A DNA stretch of 64,000 nucleotides from Charina bottae (lineage: Eukaryota > Chordata > Lepidosauria > Squamata > Charinaidae): assembly GCA_023362775.1 (NCBI GenBank), contig JALMGJ010000019.1:1076501-1140500 (forward strand), read 5' to 3'. A model generated the notes under the pieces. The model did no database searches, was not told where the DNA came from, and saw only the letters and a list, made by a program, of their open reading frames with translations. Below, piece by piece: positions 21,916 to 33,409 of this stretch; the first letter of the stretch is position 1; each line of letters opens with the position of its first letter. The position numbers and the translations under genes are program-made.

Positions 21916-24530
21916 GGCCCTCCTATTTCTCCAGGCTTTCTAATCATATTTAATTGTATTTTAATTTGTATTGTTTTAGATTTTGATGACCTACCTAGTT
22001 TATATGGTGCTTTTATTTGTATATATGCAATTTTACTGTGTATGCTTTCATTGTGTTTTATTGGAAACGATGGCAGTTCAAAAGTTGGGCCAGCATAAGG
22101 ACAGTCTCCACACATCTTTGCCATTCCAAGACTGGGAGGAAGGCTGAGGCTCGATATATTGATGCTGGAGTGCTCCACATGAGGGGGACATGGTGGACCA
22201 CTGTTTGAAGGCCTCAAGTCGCCCCCTCCCCAAGCTTCCGCAGTACCAAAAAGATTGGATAGGTGGCATTCCTGTGTCATTGGGCACCAGTAGTACAAGG
22301 CGGAGTAGGCAATGTACTGATCCCTCAGGGCCCTCCAAGTTCCTTTTCCACCTGACTTTCTTTAAGGATTCTTCTAATTAGCCAATAAGAAGCAAGCCAT
22401 TAACATACAGATCCAACCAGGCTAGAAAAGCTGCTTTATTGGAGTCAAGATGCCCACATAGACAGATCCACCTGCTGCAGGACACACACATAAAATTTGC
22501 CCACCCTATCCAGGATTTCCATTCTAGTTCTAGGCCTTTTCTTCTCACCTCTTTGAATCCATGGAAATTTGGCCATGCTCTTCCAGGCCTTGAGTAGGAT
22601 TGCAGCGGCAGTTCCAAAGCTGGAAAGGGGTTTCTGAGGTGGCTGCTTCCTTCCCTGGGCTGGCATGGCAGGGGTGTGACCCCCGGAAAACACAGGCTTG
22701 AGTTGAGGAGGTGCTTAGGGGCAGGGGTGGGTGTGCTGCCAGTGCCGCCTCAACTCGGCTGTCTTGGGGAAAGAAAGCTGCCCCGCAATCCCAGGACAGG
22801 AAGCCGCTTCCCCTGCAGGGCTGCTGGGCAATCCCAGAAAGAGGTTCAGCGTCTTGAAGGGGCCACTGGCAGGTGTGGCGTGCCTGCCCCAAAGCGCCTC
22901 TTTAGCTTTGGGTCTGAACCGCTGTACATCTGCTCTCTGTTTGCAAACGGGGTCGCTCTGGCCTGGGAATCCCTGTTGGCCAGCTTCACCCCACAGGAGG
23001 ACTGTTGCATTCTGGGAAATGAGTGCTTGCCAATCCATATTAGGTCCACTGTGGTTTCCCGTGGCCACCCATTTGAGAGTGTTCCTGCTACGTTGGTCTG
23101 ACGTTATTTATTGGTCTGGTTTATGGTGGTGTTGGGTTTAGATCGTTCTCTGTCAGAAGTCTATTAAATGAGTATGGGGATAAAGGAATTTCAACCAGTA
23201 AAGGAATACATGCTCTCAATGTTGCAAATGTGCTCCAAGCCCCTGAAGGTGGTGGTCTCCTGGGACAAAATGGTCCATGTTAGCCCTTGTCCAAGTATGC
23301 AGTTATCTACAGGCTGCTCTCTTCCACAGAGCAGTTTCTTTCTTTGTTTTGCTTTTAATTAGCGTGATCCTTCTCTGCCACAATCCATCCTGGAGATCAA
23401 GGGCCGCTGGTCTTCCTCTCCCATTTGAGGGGCTGGAAGCAGCCTTCGGACCGCGGTCTCTGCCCCTTTGTAGGAATCCAGGTGAAAGTGTCCCAGACGG
23501 AGGGCTGTCCGGATCCCTGGATCTTTGGGCTGTAAAAATGTGAATCTTGTCCAATTCAGTGCAGAACTAGCGCAGCTTGTACATCGAACAATTCTTCTGC
23601 GTGCCAAGTAGGTGGAAACTGCAGCCTTCTTTCTACCCAGCTTCGTTGGGTTTGGCAACCAGTAAGCATTCACCCCCGTCTTTAGTTCTGGGGAAACAGA
23701 AGGGGTGTCCGGGAGAAGTTGCAGCAGTTTCTCCGCCCCCAGTGGGGAAAGTCTTGCTCCCGGGGTTGGCCCACCTGGAACCCGAGGCAAAGGAGGGAGA
23801 AGGGGAAGGCGGGGTCCCCTCAAGGCAGGCCCACGGCCCTTCACCCTTGTTCTGGCTGCCCCAGAGCCAGTAGTGTGCGCAGAAATTGATTCTGGCATGA
23901 GCCAGCCCTCTTGGGCAGCGGGGTTTCAGCGGGAGTGTCTGGGCCTGAGCCTCCTTCCCGTCCTCCCCCCTCAGGAGGCAGAGGCTCTCCGGCCTTGATC
24001 TTGGGGGGGGGGGGGTTTCTACCTGACCCTGAGGAACCAGTTGCATATTGCACGGGGGAGAGGCTTTCTGGAGAGCAGGGATGGAAACCGGAGGGCTTCT
24101 GAAGGGAGCGGAGGAGCGTGTTGGTTGCTATCAACATGTGGGGAGAGAAACTTTTGTCTCCTCAGTTTGTTCTATTAACAAGTCTAACATTTCGTTAGGG
24201 CAGACGGTGTTAAATGCTGAAAGAATTTGTCACAAGAGGGCTTTTTTGGGCATAATTATCCCGGAATGATATCTTTCAAGAGACCTTATTTGCGAAAATA
24301 AGAAATTTAGCTGGTGTAAGCTTAGCTTTTAGCTTAATTTAAAAGATAAAGCGATCAGCTGTTGCTTTTTCCTGACCAAAATGTCTGTGTTCCAGAGAGC
24401 AGGGCAGGGTGACGTTAACTGTTAGTTTACTGGATGTTTTCCACCAAATCGGCATGGATCTCTCTCTCTGCCTTTCCCTATCGATGGTTCCTCCTCACGC
24501 GGGAGAGAGGTTTCCAGCGAGAGGCCACAA
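21916..24530. other. Unassigned stretch
   Basis: Moderate-GC DNA with scattered short open frames on both strands and no match I recognise. A G12 run occurs near 24003-24015. Probably intronic. Confidence 0.3.
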
Positions 24531-24539
24531 GGCTCAGCC

Positions 24540-25860
24540 CCAGGCTGGAGACTCTTCCACGTTTATATTAATGCTTTGGGTGAGGAGGTGGAGGAAGTGC
24601 TGATCAAAATTGCAGATGACACAAAAGTTGGCAATGGCTTCATTGAAAGAAAGAAAATGTGGGCTGAAAACAAGAGAATAAAATCTCACAGAGACAAGTG
24701 CAAAGTTCTTCACTTAAGACGTAGAGGTCAAATCTACGATATAAAATGGGGGCGTGCCTGACTTGGCAGCAGTAAATGTGAAAAAGGTCTCGGAGCCGCA
24801 CTTGATCGAGAGCGAGCAGCGCGGTGTGCCTGCAGAAGGGGCAGTGACATTTCCAGATGACGAGAAATGATTCTGCTCTGGCCAGATCCCATCCTGATCA
24901 GTTCAACTTTAAGGTCTCGGGGAAACGGGACACATTAAAGACAGGTCCAGCACGGTTGGCCTAGGGACTAGGGACTAGACCTCTAGACGCTAAGTCCCGT
25001 GAAGAACAGTTGAACTGGGAATGTTTGGTCCTGAGAAGACCGGGAGGGGATTCAAAATAGTTGAGCTACCGCCTCCCCCTTATTAGGGTGGCTCATCTGC
25101 CGAGGATGCGCCGTCTGTTCCAGGGAAGTGTGATCCTAGTTTCAAGCAGGTAGGATCAGACTGCAGTATTTTATGTATCTAATTGTATTTCTAGACTACC
25201 CAAGAGTGGGTAATATATAAATCTATGAAAGCATTGTTTTAGAATGTTTTTGGGGGAGATGGGCGGCGATAAATTTGATAAATAAATACATAAAAACAAT
25301 AATAGAAAATGGTGTAATAACATGAAATGTCAGCACTAGTACACAAAGTTCCCCAAAATAGAAGCAGCAGCGCGCACAGTGAAGTTGCAGAACCTGTAAA
25401 ATGCTTGTTAAAATATGTCTGGGAAAAGAAAAACCCCTTCACTGAACCCTGAGAGAACCCTGGTCGTAGGCCCCTGGGGAGGTTCTCCAAGTGCCACCCC
25501 TTTCCCCTGAAAAGGCGCTTCCTCTGGGGACCATTTGCTCTGCTTCGGTAAGGGCGCCTGAAAAGCTCCTGGTGAGAGAGGTCTCGCTGTTGCCCTTCGC
25601 TCTCCTTTGGTCATCTCACTTGAAGACAGGTTGGGACTAATTCAGAGGAGGGCAGTCGGGATGACAGGGGACTGGAAGCGAAGTCCTGCGAAGAGACACT
25701 AAGAGGCTGCATGTGTTCAGTCGTAGGAAGAGTAGGAGGAAGGGGCCATAGTAGTGCTCTTCAGAGACCTGAAAGGATGTCACCGAGAAGAAGGTTCTCT
25801 CTTGTTACCAGAGATGGAAGAATGGATTTAAGTTACAAGAAGACAGATTCCAGTTGAATG
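24540..25860 (+). mobile_element. Decayed CR1-like LINE pieces and an L2-like tail
   Basis: About 24590-24740 reads VLIKIADDTKVGN and RDKCKVLHLRRRG, RT motifs around an ADD active site. About 25625-25850 matches the downstream family sequence ('gagaagaaggttctctcttg'). About 25180-25300 is an L2-like 3' tail ('gggagatgggcggcgataaa') embedded between them. Borders approximate. Confidence 0.5.
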
Positions 25861-25894
25861 TTAGGAAAAACTTCATAACTGTAAGAGCAGTTGG

Positions 25895-26500
25895 ACTGTG
25901 GAACCACGAACAACTAGCAGTCAGAAGACACGATGAAAACTTCTTAATCTCACAACACATGGACAGGCTCAACCATACTTTTAACTGGGAAACTGTGAGC
26001 ATCTTAAACCAAGCCAAATCCAAAAATGCTAGAGAATTCCTGGAAGCTTGGCACTCAGACAAAGCAGCCATCAACAGACACATAGAGGTAAACAACATTT
26101 ACATGCCATTCATAAGAGACAACAGAAAAGCCAGAAGACCAGAACACCTCCTTGCCAGCAATCATCACCCAGATAGGCAAAGATTAACACCAGGATTAGC
26201 ACCAGAAGAACAATCAAACAGCACAATATACCCTAATCAAGGAACTATTAACTCAGTCAATCAACCAAGCAGCAAACAACAGCCTAATCAAGGAACTTCT
26301 AAGGGGAGAACAACACCCCCACCAACACAAGCAGGACAAGCCAGGGTATATAAACAGAGAGCAAGTCCCACTCCCTTTTTGCACTGGTGATGTTGCCTAG
26401 CCTGGCAATGAAATGTCTGCAAGAAAACAAGGCTCAGAGAGCACCAAGGACTCCACAGTTCAACCCTGAGCTACAAATATTCTAATCAAAGAGAAAATAA
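25895..26500 (+). mobile_element. Penelope-like element, C-terminal segment and terminal sequence
   Basis: The frame 25854-26390 includes HMDRLNHTFNWETVSIL, REFLEAWHSDKAAINRHIE and NIYMPFI, which resembles the region after the GIY-YIG endonuclease of Penelope-like elements. The 3' part (26384-26425) has a hammerhead-like core (see findings). It runs together with a CR1-like fragment on its left. Family assignment is by motif recall. Confidence 0.6.
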
Positions 26501-26694
26501 TCTCTCTGAAGGGAACCTATCAGGTATACTTGATGTATTGAATAAATTGTTCTGTGACGCCCCTAATCAGTGCTTCTGGCAGGCCGCATCCTGGATGTGC
26601 CCGTGGGTCTGGCACATGGAGGACAGTTGTTAACTACTATGGCTTCCCTTCATCTTGCAGGAGCCGCTGAGTCCTCTCCGTTCTTCAGAAGATA

Positions 26695-27775
26695 TTTATT
26701 TATTTATTTATTTATTTTATTACATCTATATCCCGCCCATCTCCCCCACAAGGAGGGACCCTGGGCGGTTCACAACGCACGCACGCACCCCCCCCACACA
26801 CACACACTCACTATGCAACTTGATCCAAGAGTGGTAGATCTCATTTCCCTGGTCGATAAGGCTGGTCAGAGCAGCTCTAGTGGACCAGCCAACCCCAAGC
26901 CTGGCTATTCCCCTCCCCTCCCCAAGCATGGTGACATAACCAGGTCTTTAAGTTTTTTCTAAAGTCCAGGAGAGAGCGGGCTGATCTTATTTCAGGGGGC
27001 AGAATATTCCAAAGGGCTGGGGCTACTGCAGAGAAGGCACGCCTCCTAGACCCCGTCAGGTGGAACTCTCTTGCAGACGGGGTTTGTAGCGTGCCTTCTC
27101 TGCAGGACCGGGTGGGACGGGTTGATTGAACGGGGATGAGCCGGTCCTTCAGATAACCTGGTCCCATGCCATGTAGGGCTTTAAAGGTGATAACCAACAC
27201 CTTGAATTGAATCCGGAAGCAAACTGGGACCCAATGCAGCTCACGGAGCAAAGGTGTTATATGTGCCGATCTTGAGGCACCTAAAATGGCCCACGCGGCC
27301 GCATTTTGAACCAGCTGAAGCCTCCGGACGCTCTTCAAGGGTAGCCCTATGTAGAGCGCATTACAATAGTCTATCTGGGAGATGACCAGGGCATGAGTGA
27401 CCGAAGGGCCTCTCGTTCCAGGAACGGGTGTAATTGGCGCACAACACGAAGTTGTGCAAAGGCCCTTCTGGCCACGACTGCCACCTGCTCTTCGAGCAGG
27501 AGTCGTGAGTCCAAGAGGACCCCCAAATTACACACCGGGTCTGTCTGGGGTAGTGCAACCCCATCCAGAACTAAAGATGATAAATTCCTAGACACCGAGG
27601 GAGCATTAATCCACAGCCACTCCGTCTTACCAGGGTTCAGCTGAAGCCTGTTGTTCCCCATCCAGACCCCCACAGCCCCCAGGCACTTGGACAGGGTGGT
27701 CACTGCATCACTTACTTCCCCCAGGATGGAGATGTATAACTGTGTATCATCGGCATATTCCTCCCTCAAAGGCTC
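26695..27775 (-). mobile_element. L2-like LINE, RT to 3' end
   Basis: Two - strand frames cover RT motif [46 protein letters not shown] (27805-27371), then AHITPLLRELHWVPVCFRIQ, FKALHGMGPGYLKDRLIP, AFSAVAPALWNILPPEIR (27338-26877). An A/T-rich tail lies at the left end. A frameshift separates them near 27355, and the 5' part is missing. Confidence 0.85.
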
Positions 27776-28271
27776 AGAGCCCTTTTCCTTCTGTGAGGGC
27801 CTCAAAACATTTTCTGAGTTCTAGAGTCCCGTCTCCCTCTTTCCAAATGCCAGGCCCATTCCCATGCTTGCTCCTCTGTCCGGGGCTTTTCTTGGGGAAA
27901 AATCCTTCATTTGACAACCCCTGCTGCAGGTCTCCTCCGTCTCGCATAAGAAACCCTCCTCTTCCGTTAGGAGTGGAAGTAGAGCCCCAATCTTCTTGCG
28001 TATTATTCAGGCACAATTGCGGGATCATTTCAGGCAAGAACATCAAGGTATCATTGCACGTCATGATTGCACAATCGCATCCATTCATCTCTCGTGTTTT
28101 TTAGGCGACCCGCCAGTAGACAGGTTTTGTTTCCTCCCGTTTCTTATTCTTTTGCTGAGGAGATGCCGCTCATGTAGAGGAAACGCAGGAAGTGACGAGA
28201 CGCTGATCCTTGAGATAATGGAACACCACTGGGTACATTTCAGTGTGTCGGGGAGGGATAATGCTGGCATA

Positions 28272-29857
28272 CAATACTGTGCAAAAGTTTTAAGCAGGTG
28301 TGAAAAAATGCTGTAAAGTAAGAATGCTTTCAAAAATATATATTGTAATTGTTGATGTTTATCAATTTACAAAACGCAAAGTGAGCAAACAGAAGAGAAA
28401 TCCAGATCAAATCAATATTGGTGTGACCACCCTTTGCCTTCATAAACAGCATCAATTCTTACACTTGCACACTTTATACACTTGCACAAAGTCAGGGATC
28501 TTGTAGGATTAGAGTCAGGTGTATGATGAACAAATCACACCCAGCAGGTGCTAATGACCATCAATGTCATATGTAGGTCGAAACACAGTCACTAACTGAG
28601 ACAGAAACAGCTGTGCAGGAGGCTTAAAACGGGGTGAGGAACAGCCAAACTCTGCCACTAAGGTGTGGTTGTGGAAGACAGTTTCATGTCACAGGTCATA
28701 CACCATGGCAAGACTGAGCACAGCAACAAGACACAAGGTAGTTATGCTGCATCAGCAAGGTCTCTCCCAGGCAAAAATCTCAAAGCAGACGGGGGTGTCA
28801 AGAACTTTTGAAGAAGCACAAAGAAACGGGCAACGTTGAGGACCGTAGACGCAGTGGTCGGCCAAGGAAAGTTAATGCAGCAGATGAAAGACACATCGTG
28901 CTTACTTCCCTTCTACATCGGAAGATGTCCAGCAGTGCCATCAGCACAGAACTGGCGGAAACCGGTGGGACCCAGGTACACCCATCTACTGTCCGGAGAA
29001 GTCTGGCCAGAAGTGGTCTGCATGGAATAATTGCGCCCAAAAAGCCATACCTCCGACGTGGAAACAAGGCTAAGCGACTCAACTATGCATGAAAACATAG
29101 GAACGGGGGTGCGGAAAAATGGCAGCAGGTGCTCTGGACTGTTGAGTCAAAAGTTGAAATATTTGGCTGTAGGAGGAGGCAGTTTGTTCGCCGAAGGGCA
29201 GGAGAGCGGTACAATAATGAGCGTCTGCAGGCAACAGTGAAGCATGGTGGAGGTTCCTTGCAAGTCTGGGGCTGCATTTCTGCAAATGGAGTTGGAGATT
29301 TGGTCAGGATCAATGGTGTCCTCGATGCTGAGAAATACAGGCAGATACTTATCCATCATGCCATACCATCAGGGAGGCGTGTGATTGGCCCCAAATTTAT
29401 TCTGCAGCAGGACAATGACCCCAAACATACAGCCAATGTCATTAAGAACTATCTTCAGCGTCAAGAAGAACAAGGAGTCCTGGAAGTGATGGTTTGGCCC
29501 CCACAGAGCCCTGATCTCAACATCATCGAGTCTGTCTGGGATTACATGAAGAGACAGAAGGATTTGAGGCAGCCTACATCCACAGGAGATCTGTGGTTGG
29601 TTCTGCAAGATGTTTGAAACAACCTACCTGCCAAGTTCCTTCAAAACCTTTGTGCAAGTGTCCCTAGAAGAATTGATGCTGTTTTGAAGGCAAAAGGGTG
29701 GTCACACCAAATATTGATTTGATTTGGATTTCTCTTCTGTTTGCTCACTTTGCATTTTGTAAATTGATAAACATCAACAATTACAATATATATTTTTGAA
29801 CACGTTCTTACTTTACAGCATTTTTTCACACCTGCCTGAAACTTTTGCACAGTACTG
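28272..29857 (+). mobile_element. Tc1/mariner transposon, 1.59 kb, inactivated
   Basis: Flanked by TA (28270-28271 and 29858-29859) with inverted repeats of about 170 bp (left CAATACTGTGCAAAAGTTTT; right end complementary). The interior encodes a Tc1-type transposase with an HTH region (SGRPRKV, RSLARSGLHGI) and a catalytic domain ([27 protein letters not shown]). Thirty-eight residues separate the last Asp and Glu. The frame is broken near 28805 and 29090, and a TGA interrupts it near 29615. Confidence 0.9.
28700..29690 (+). pseudogene. Broken Tc1-like (DD38E) transposase
   Basis: Three pieces in different frames: about 28704-28800 (MARLSTATRHKVVMLHQQGL), 28808-29092 (DNA-binding part, ending in a stop after KRLNYA) and 29129-29617 (catalytic part, ending in a TGA after LVLQDV, with coding similarity continuing beyond it). 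No functional protein can be made from this copy. Confidence 0.85.
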
Positions 29858-29859
29858 TA

Positions 29860-32800
29860 TGTGTTAAACGTTGGAAAAGGTGTGCCAGTGCATGGATTGG
29901 GAGCCACGGAGTTGGAAAGCAGCAGTGCTGCTATTGCATTTCCTGTGTACTGGTTGGAGAAAAGTGCCTTGGTGTGATGTTTATCTCCACTGTAGTATAT
30001 TGTCATGTGAGAGGGGGGTGTGTGTGTGTGAGAAGCATTGTTGCCTGTTCGTGTTTGAGGGGTGCATAAGTGAGATCATTGTCAGGTGCAATTTGGACAG
30101 TTTCAAACTCTTTCTGATGGCTCCTTTCACACAGTCTTCCTTGGTCAAGGGAGAGCAGAGGAGAAGGGCCCGTGCTTGTTCTCTTCCTCCTCGTGCGTCG
30201 TCGTAAAGCATGAATGTTCTGAGAAGCTCTGTAAAAATGGACTCGAGACTACGCTGAATGAGATGGAGTGGAAGCCACAGAATCTGTTTTGGGAAATTAG
30301 GGCGATGGCGAGAAGCCCCCCAGAATCATTTTGGCCCTTGGAAAACGTGAAATTCTGACACGAAGCGAGATCGCAGATGTGATAATAGCCTGTACTGGCA
30401 TCTGTGCATGGTGCCCCCTACTGAAAGACTGGCTGTCCTCCGGCCGCCACCGGTTCCGCCATCTCAGAGAGATCCAGGCGACTCCGCCTCTCCAAGACTC
30501 CTAAGGGCCGCCTTGGGGCCGTTTTCGGGCTCCAAGGTGGCTGTGACTGCAGGGCAGTGTTGGGGTTGGCCTGGCCCCCTCCCTCCCCTCTCCGGGGGCC
30601 GCGCCACCGTGGTCGCATCCCGTTGCCCTGCCCCCAACCCTTCCTTCAGCCACGTGCTTTTTTCCCTGAGCCTTGTTCAAACAAGGAACGGTTTCTAACA
30701 TAAATATTTTTTGGAAAACGGCCCCCGTCTTCTCCACATCCAGGCTAAGTCTCGGTTTGTGGGTATCATCCGGAGCCTCAGGGCTCTAGGAATGGGTTAT
30801 TAGCCTTTTCACACAGAAGCCTTCAGCCATTCCTTTGGAGCAGGGCCCCTGGAACCGGTGTGGCGATGGGGCAGCCCCCGTTTCGTAGGGCGGGCCTCTT
30901 CGGCATCATTTAGGTGGCGCTCGGGACTCCTTTGACCTGATTGAACCGGGCTAGACCACTTACCTTGCTGGCACACTGGCACACTGGCAGGTTGCGTGCC
31001 GGATGAGTGTTTGTGAAGCCACAGACCCCAGCCGCCGCCTCTGGTGCTTACGGTCGGTGGCCCCAGAGATGGCACCAGCGCCTGGGAGGGGGCGCCCGGC
31101 CGCTGCTCTCTTGCTGCAGAGGAAACCTTTGGTGGTGGGGAAAAGGCAGCCTTGTGGCAGGAACAACCAAGCCTCCCCTGTCCCTCCCCAGCGTGGCTCC
31201 TTCCCTTCTCATCAGGACGGTCCCGCTCCGGGGACGCTCTGCAGGCAGACGCAGCGTGCCTGTATTGGAGGGAAGAACCAGAGAGGACGTTATTTGGGGC
31301 CTGGGGATGTCGCTGCCCTTGCGGGCTGCCGAGGCTGTGACCAAGAATAATTTTAAAACGTGCAGTTTCTGTCTGAAAAGAGTGACCGGAAATCACGGGA
31401 ATCCTGTCACGGACCCTCCCAAAGCCCTCTTCCAGCCTGCTGTGCCCAGGAACGTCAACCGCAACGGTCAGTTTCCTTCCCGGTTCCCGTGCTGTGGTTT
31501 TTGGGCTGAGACGGGCTCCGGTCGTTGGGAATACGTTGTGCAAATGGGCCGGCATTTTGCATAACTCACACTGAGTGAAGTATTTACCGGGTGTGTGTGT
31601 GTGTGTGTGTGTCTGAGGAGAATTCCAGGTGATGATCCTTAAAGGAGGTTTCATTAGAAGGATTTCTCTCAACTTTATTTATTTATTTATTTATCATATT
31701 TCTTTACCACCCATCTCGTATTGCAACGACTGCGTCATGGTTTGTCATGGTCTGAACAATTAAGAATGTACATAGGAAGCTGCGTTTCCGTGACTGCCGT
31801 ATTGTTTTCTGTTGAAAAGCTGTCTGGCTCCCCGACACTGATATTGGCTGCTATTTGCTCTGATGTGGATAATTATAGAGCCAATAGAACTAGGTTTCGT
31901 GTGAGTTACCTCTTTGAAGCCGTTGGCCCCGGGCGGTTTCTGAGCAAGCCATCGCAGCCAGGTTTCTGAACGAGGGGCGCTGGCTGGGAGAAGGAGCAGT
32001 TCCTTAGTCGGGCACCAGGATATTCTCCTTCACCTTTTGCCGGTAATCTGGCTGCAATGGCTGAGCACGCGGTGTGGACCCAGCCACTCAACCAACAGTA
32101 GCCTAAACAAGGTGTGTGTGGATCCAGGCCCTGAGAGGAGGTCGTACATGTAAAAGAAGAATTAATCCAGCCCCTTGGAAATAGGCAGTAGGAAGGGGGG
32201 GTTAAGAAGAAGAAGACAAGAGTCCAGAAAGAATGAGTGATGAATAAAGGAATGTTGATGAAGAGTACTGTAGCCTGATATGTGAGCCTTAAGGTGGATG
32301 GATATGGTGGAAACAAATTTATTTTCTTAAAGGGAGAAAAGTACAGAAAAATATAGGGAATGATGTTGGCATAAATTAGTTTCAGCTCTGTCTCCTTGTC
32401 TTATTTTTATCTCATGCCTTTCATTCTTTTGGCTGATTATTTCTTACTCCGTTTCTGTGCTTTGCCTGACACGGCGTACCCCAAAAGGGAACAGAGGGAA
32501 GGCTACGCATGTCCGGGTACCTGTTAAGACCTGGGCATTTGATGTTCGCTTCAGGAAAATAAACTTACCCTGTGCGTGTCCGAGGGTGGAGCTGGGCCAA
32601 GACAAGATAACGCAGAAAGCAGCACTGAAGAGAGAAGGCTGCACGGCTCCCCACAGCTCTCATGGCAGGAATATTTTAAATAAGTTATTTCTGTGGGTAA
32701 AAAGGCAAGCACGCCAAAATATATTAATTAATATATTCAATATAAACTCAGGGCAGTTGCATGAATAAAACAACTCTTATCCAGTTTCCCTTTCTGGAAG

Positions 32801-32900
32801 GGATTCTTCCTCCCCTTATTGAGGAGGAGGAGGAGGAGGGGGCAAATCTGGGCTAAGTTCTCAGTGCCTTGTGCGCCCCCCCCCCCCAATTCTGGATGTA
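29860..32900. other. Probable FOXJ2 intron 1, right part
   Basis: No gene recognised. Holds a GC-rich patch (about 30420-30660 and 30840-31560), a (GT)n run (31591-31610), an L2-like A/T tail on the - strand (about 31675-31730) and a (GGA)n run (about 32821-32838). Confidence 0.35.
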
Positions 32901-33076
32901 ACTAGGGAAACGCAGCATCCTTGGTGGCTCTGGAAATGGTTTCTGACCTGAGCTGTAGGACTGTCCTTTGCTTTGACTTCATCCTGCCGCCTCTTTGGAG
33001 GATTGAAGACCCAGCTAGCTCACCTGACCGTCTCGGTCTGCTTCTGTCTCCACCACAGATCTTGTCCTGCAGCGCC

Positions 33077-33409
33077 ATGGCTTCCGATCTGGAAAGCAGT
33101 CTCACATCCATTGACTGGCTCCCACAGCTCACTCTTCGAGCCACCATTGAGAAATTAGGGGGGGCTTCTCAGTCAGGCCCCCCAGGAGCTGGTCGGAAGT
33201 GTCCACCTGGCTCTCCAACGGACCCCAATGCCACTTTGAGCAAGGACGAGGCCGCGGTCCACCAGGACGGAAAGCCCCGGTACAGCTATGCCACCCTGAT
33301 CACTTACGCCATCAACTCCTCGCCCGCCAAGAAGATGACCCTCAGCGAAATCTACCGCTGGATTTGCGACAACTTCCCCTATTACAAGAATGCTGGCATT
33401 GGGTGGAAG
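33077..33409 (+). CDS. FOXJ2: FOXJ2 coding exon 1 (residues 1-111)
   Basis: Contains the start codon and the first half of the forkhead domain, ending at GIGWK before a gtaagg donor (phase 0). The reading frame stays open upstream of the ATG, so the start rests on homology and Kozak context. The upstream acceptor is probably the cag ending at 33058, after a long pyrimidine run; a second cag ends at 33072. Either leaves a very short 5'UTR piece in this exon. Confidence 0.96.

Noticed and set aside
32921..33076. Upstream in-frame ATG before the FOXJ2 start
   Set aside because: The frame is open, but two good splice acceptors lie between it and the conserved N-terminus, so this part is intron.
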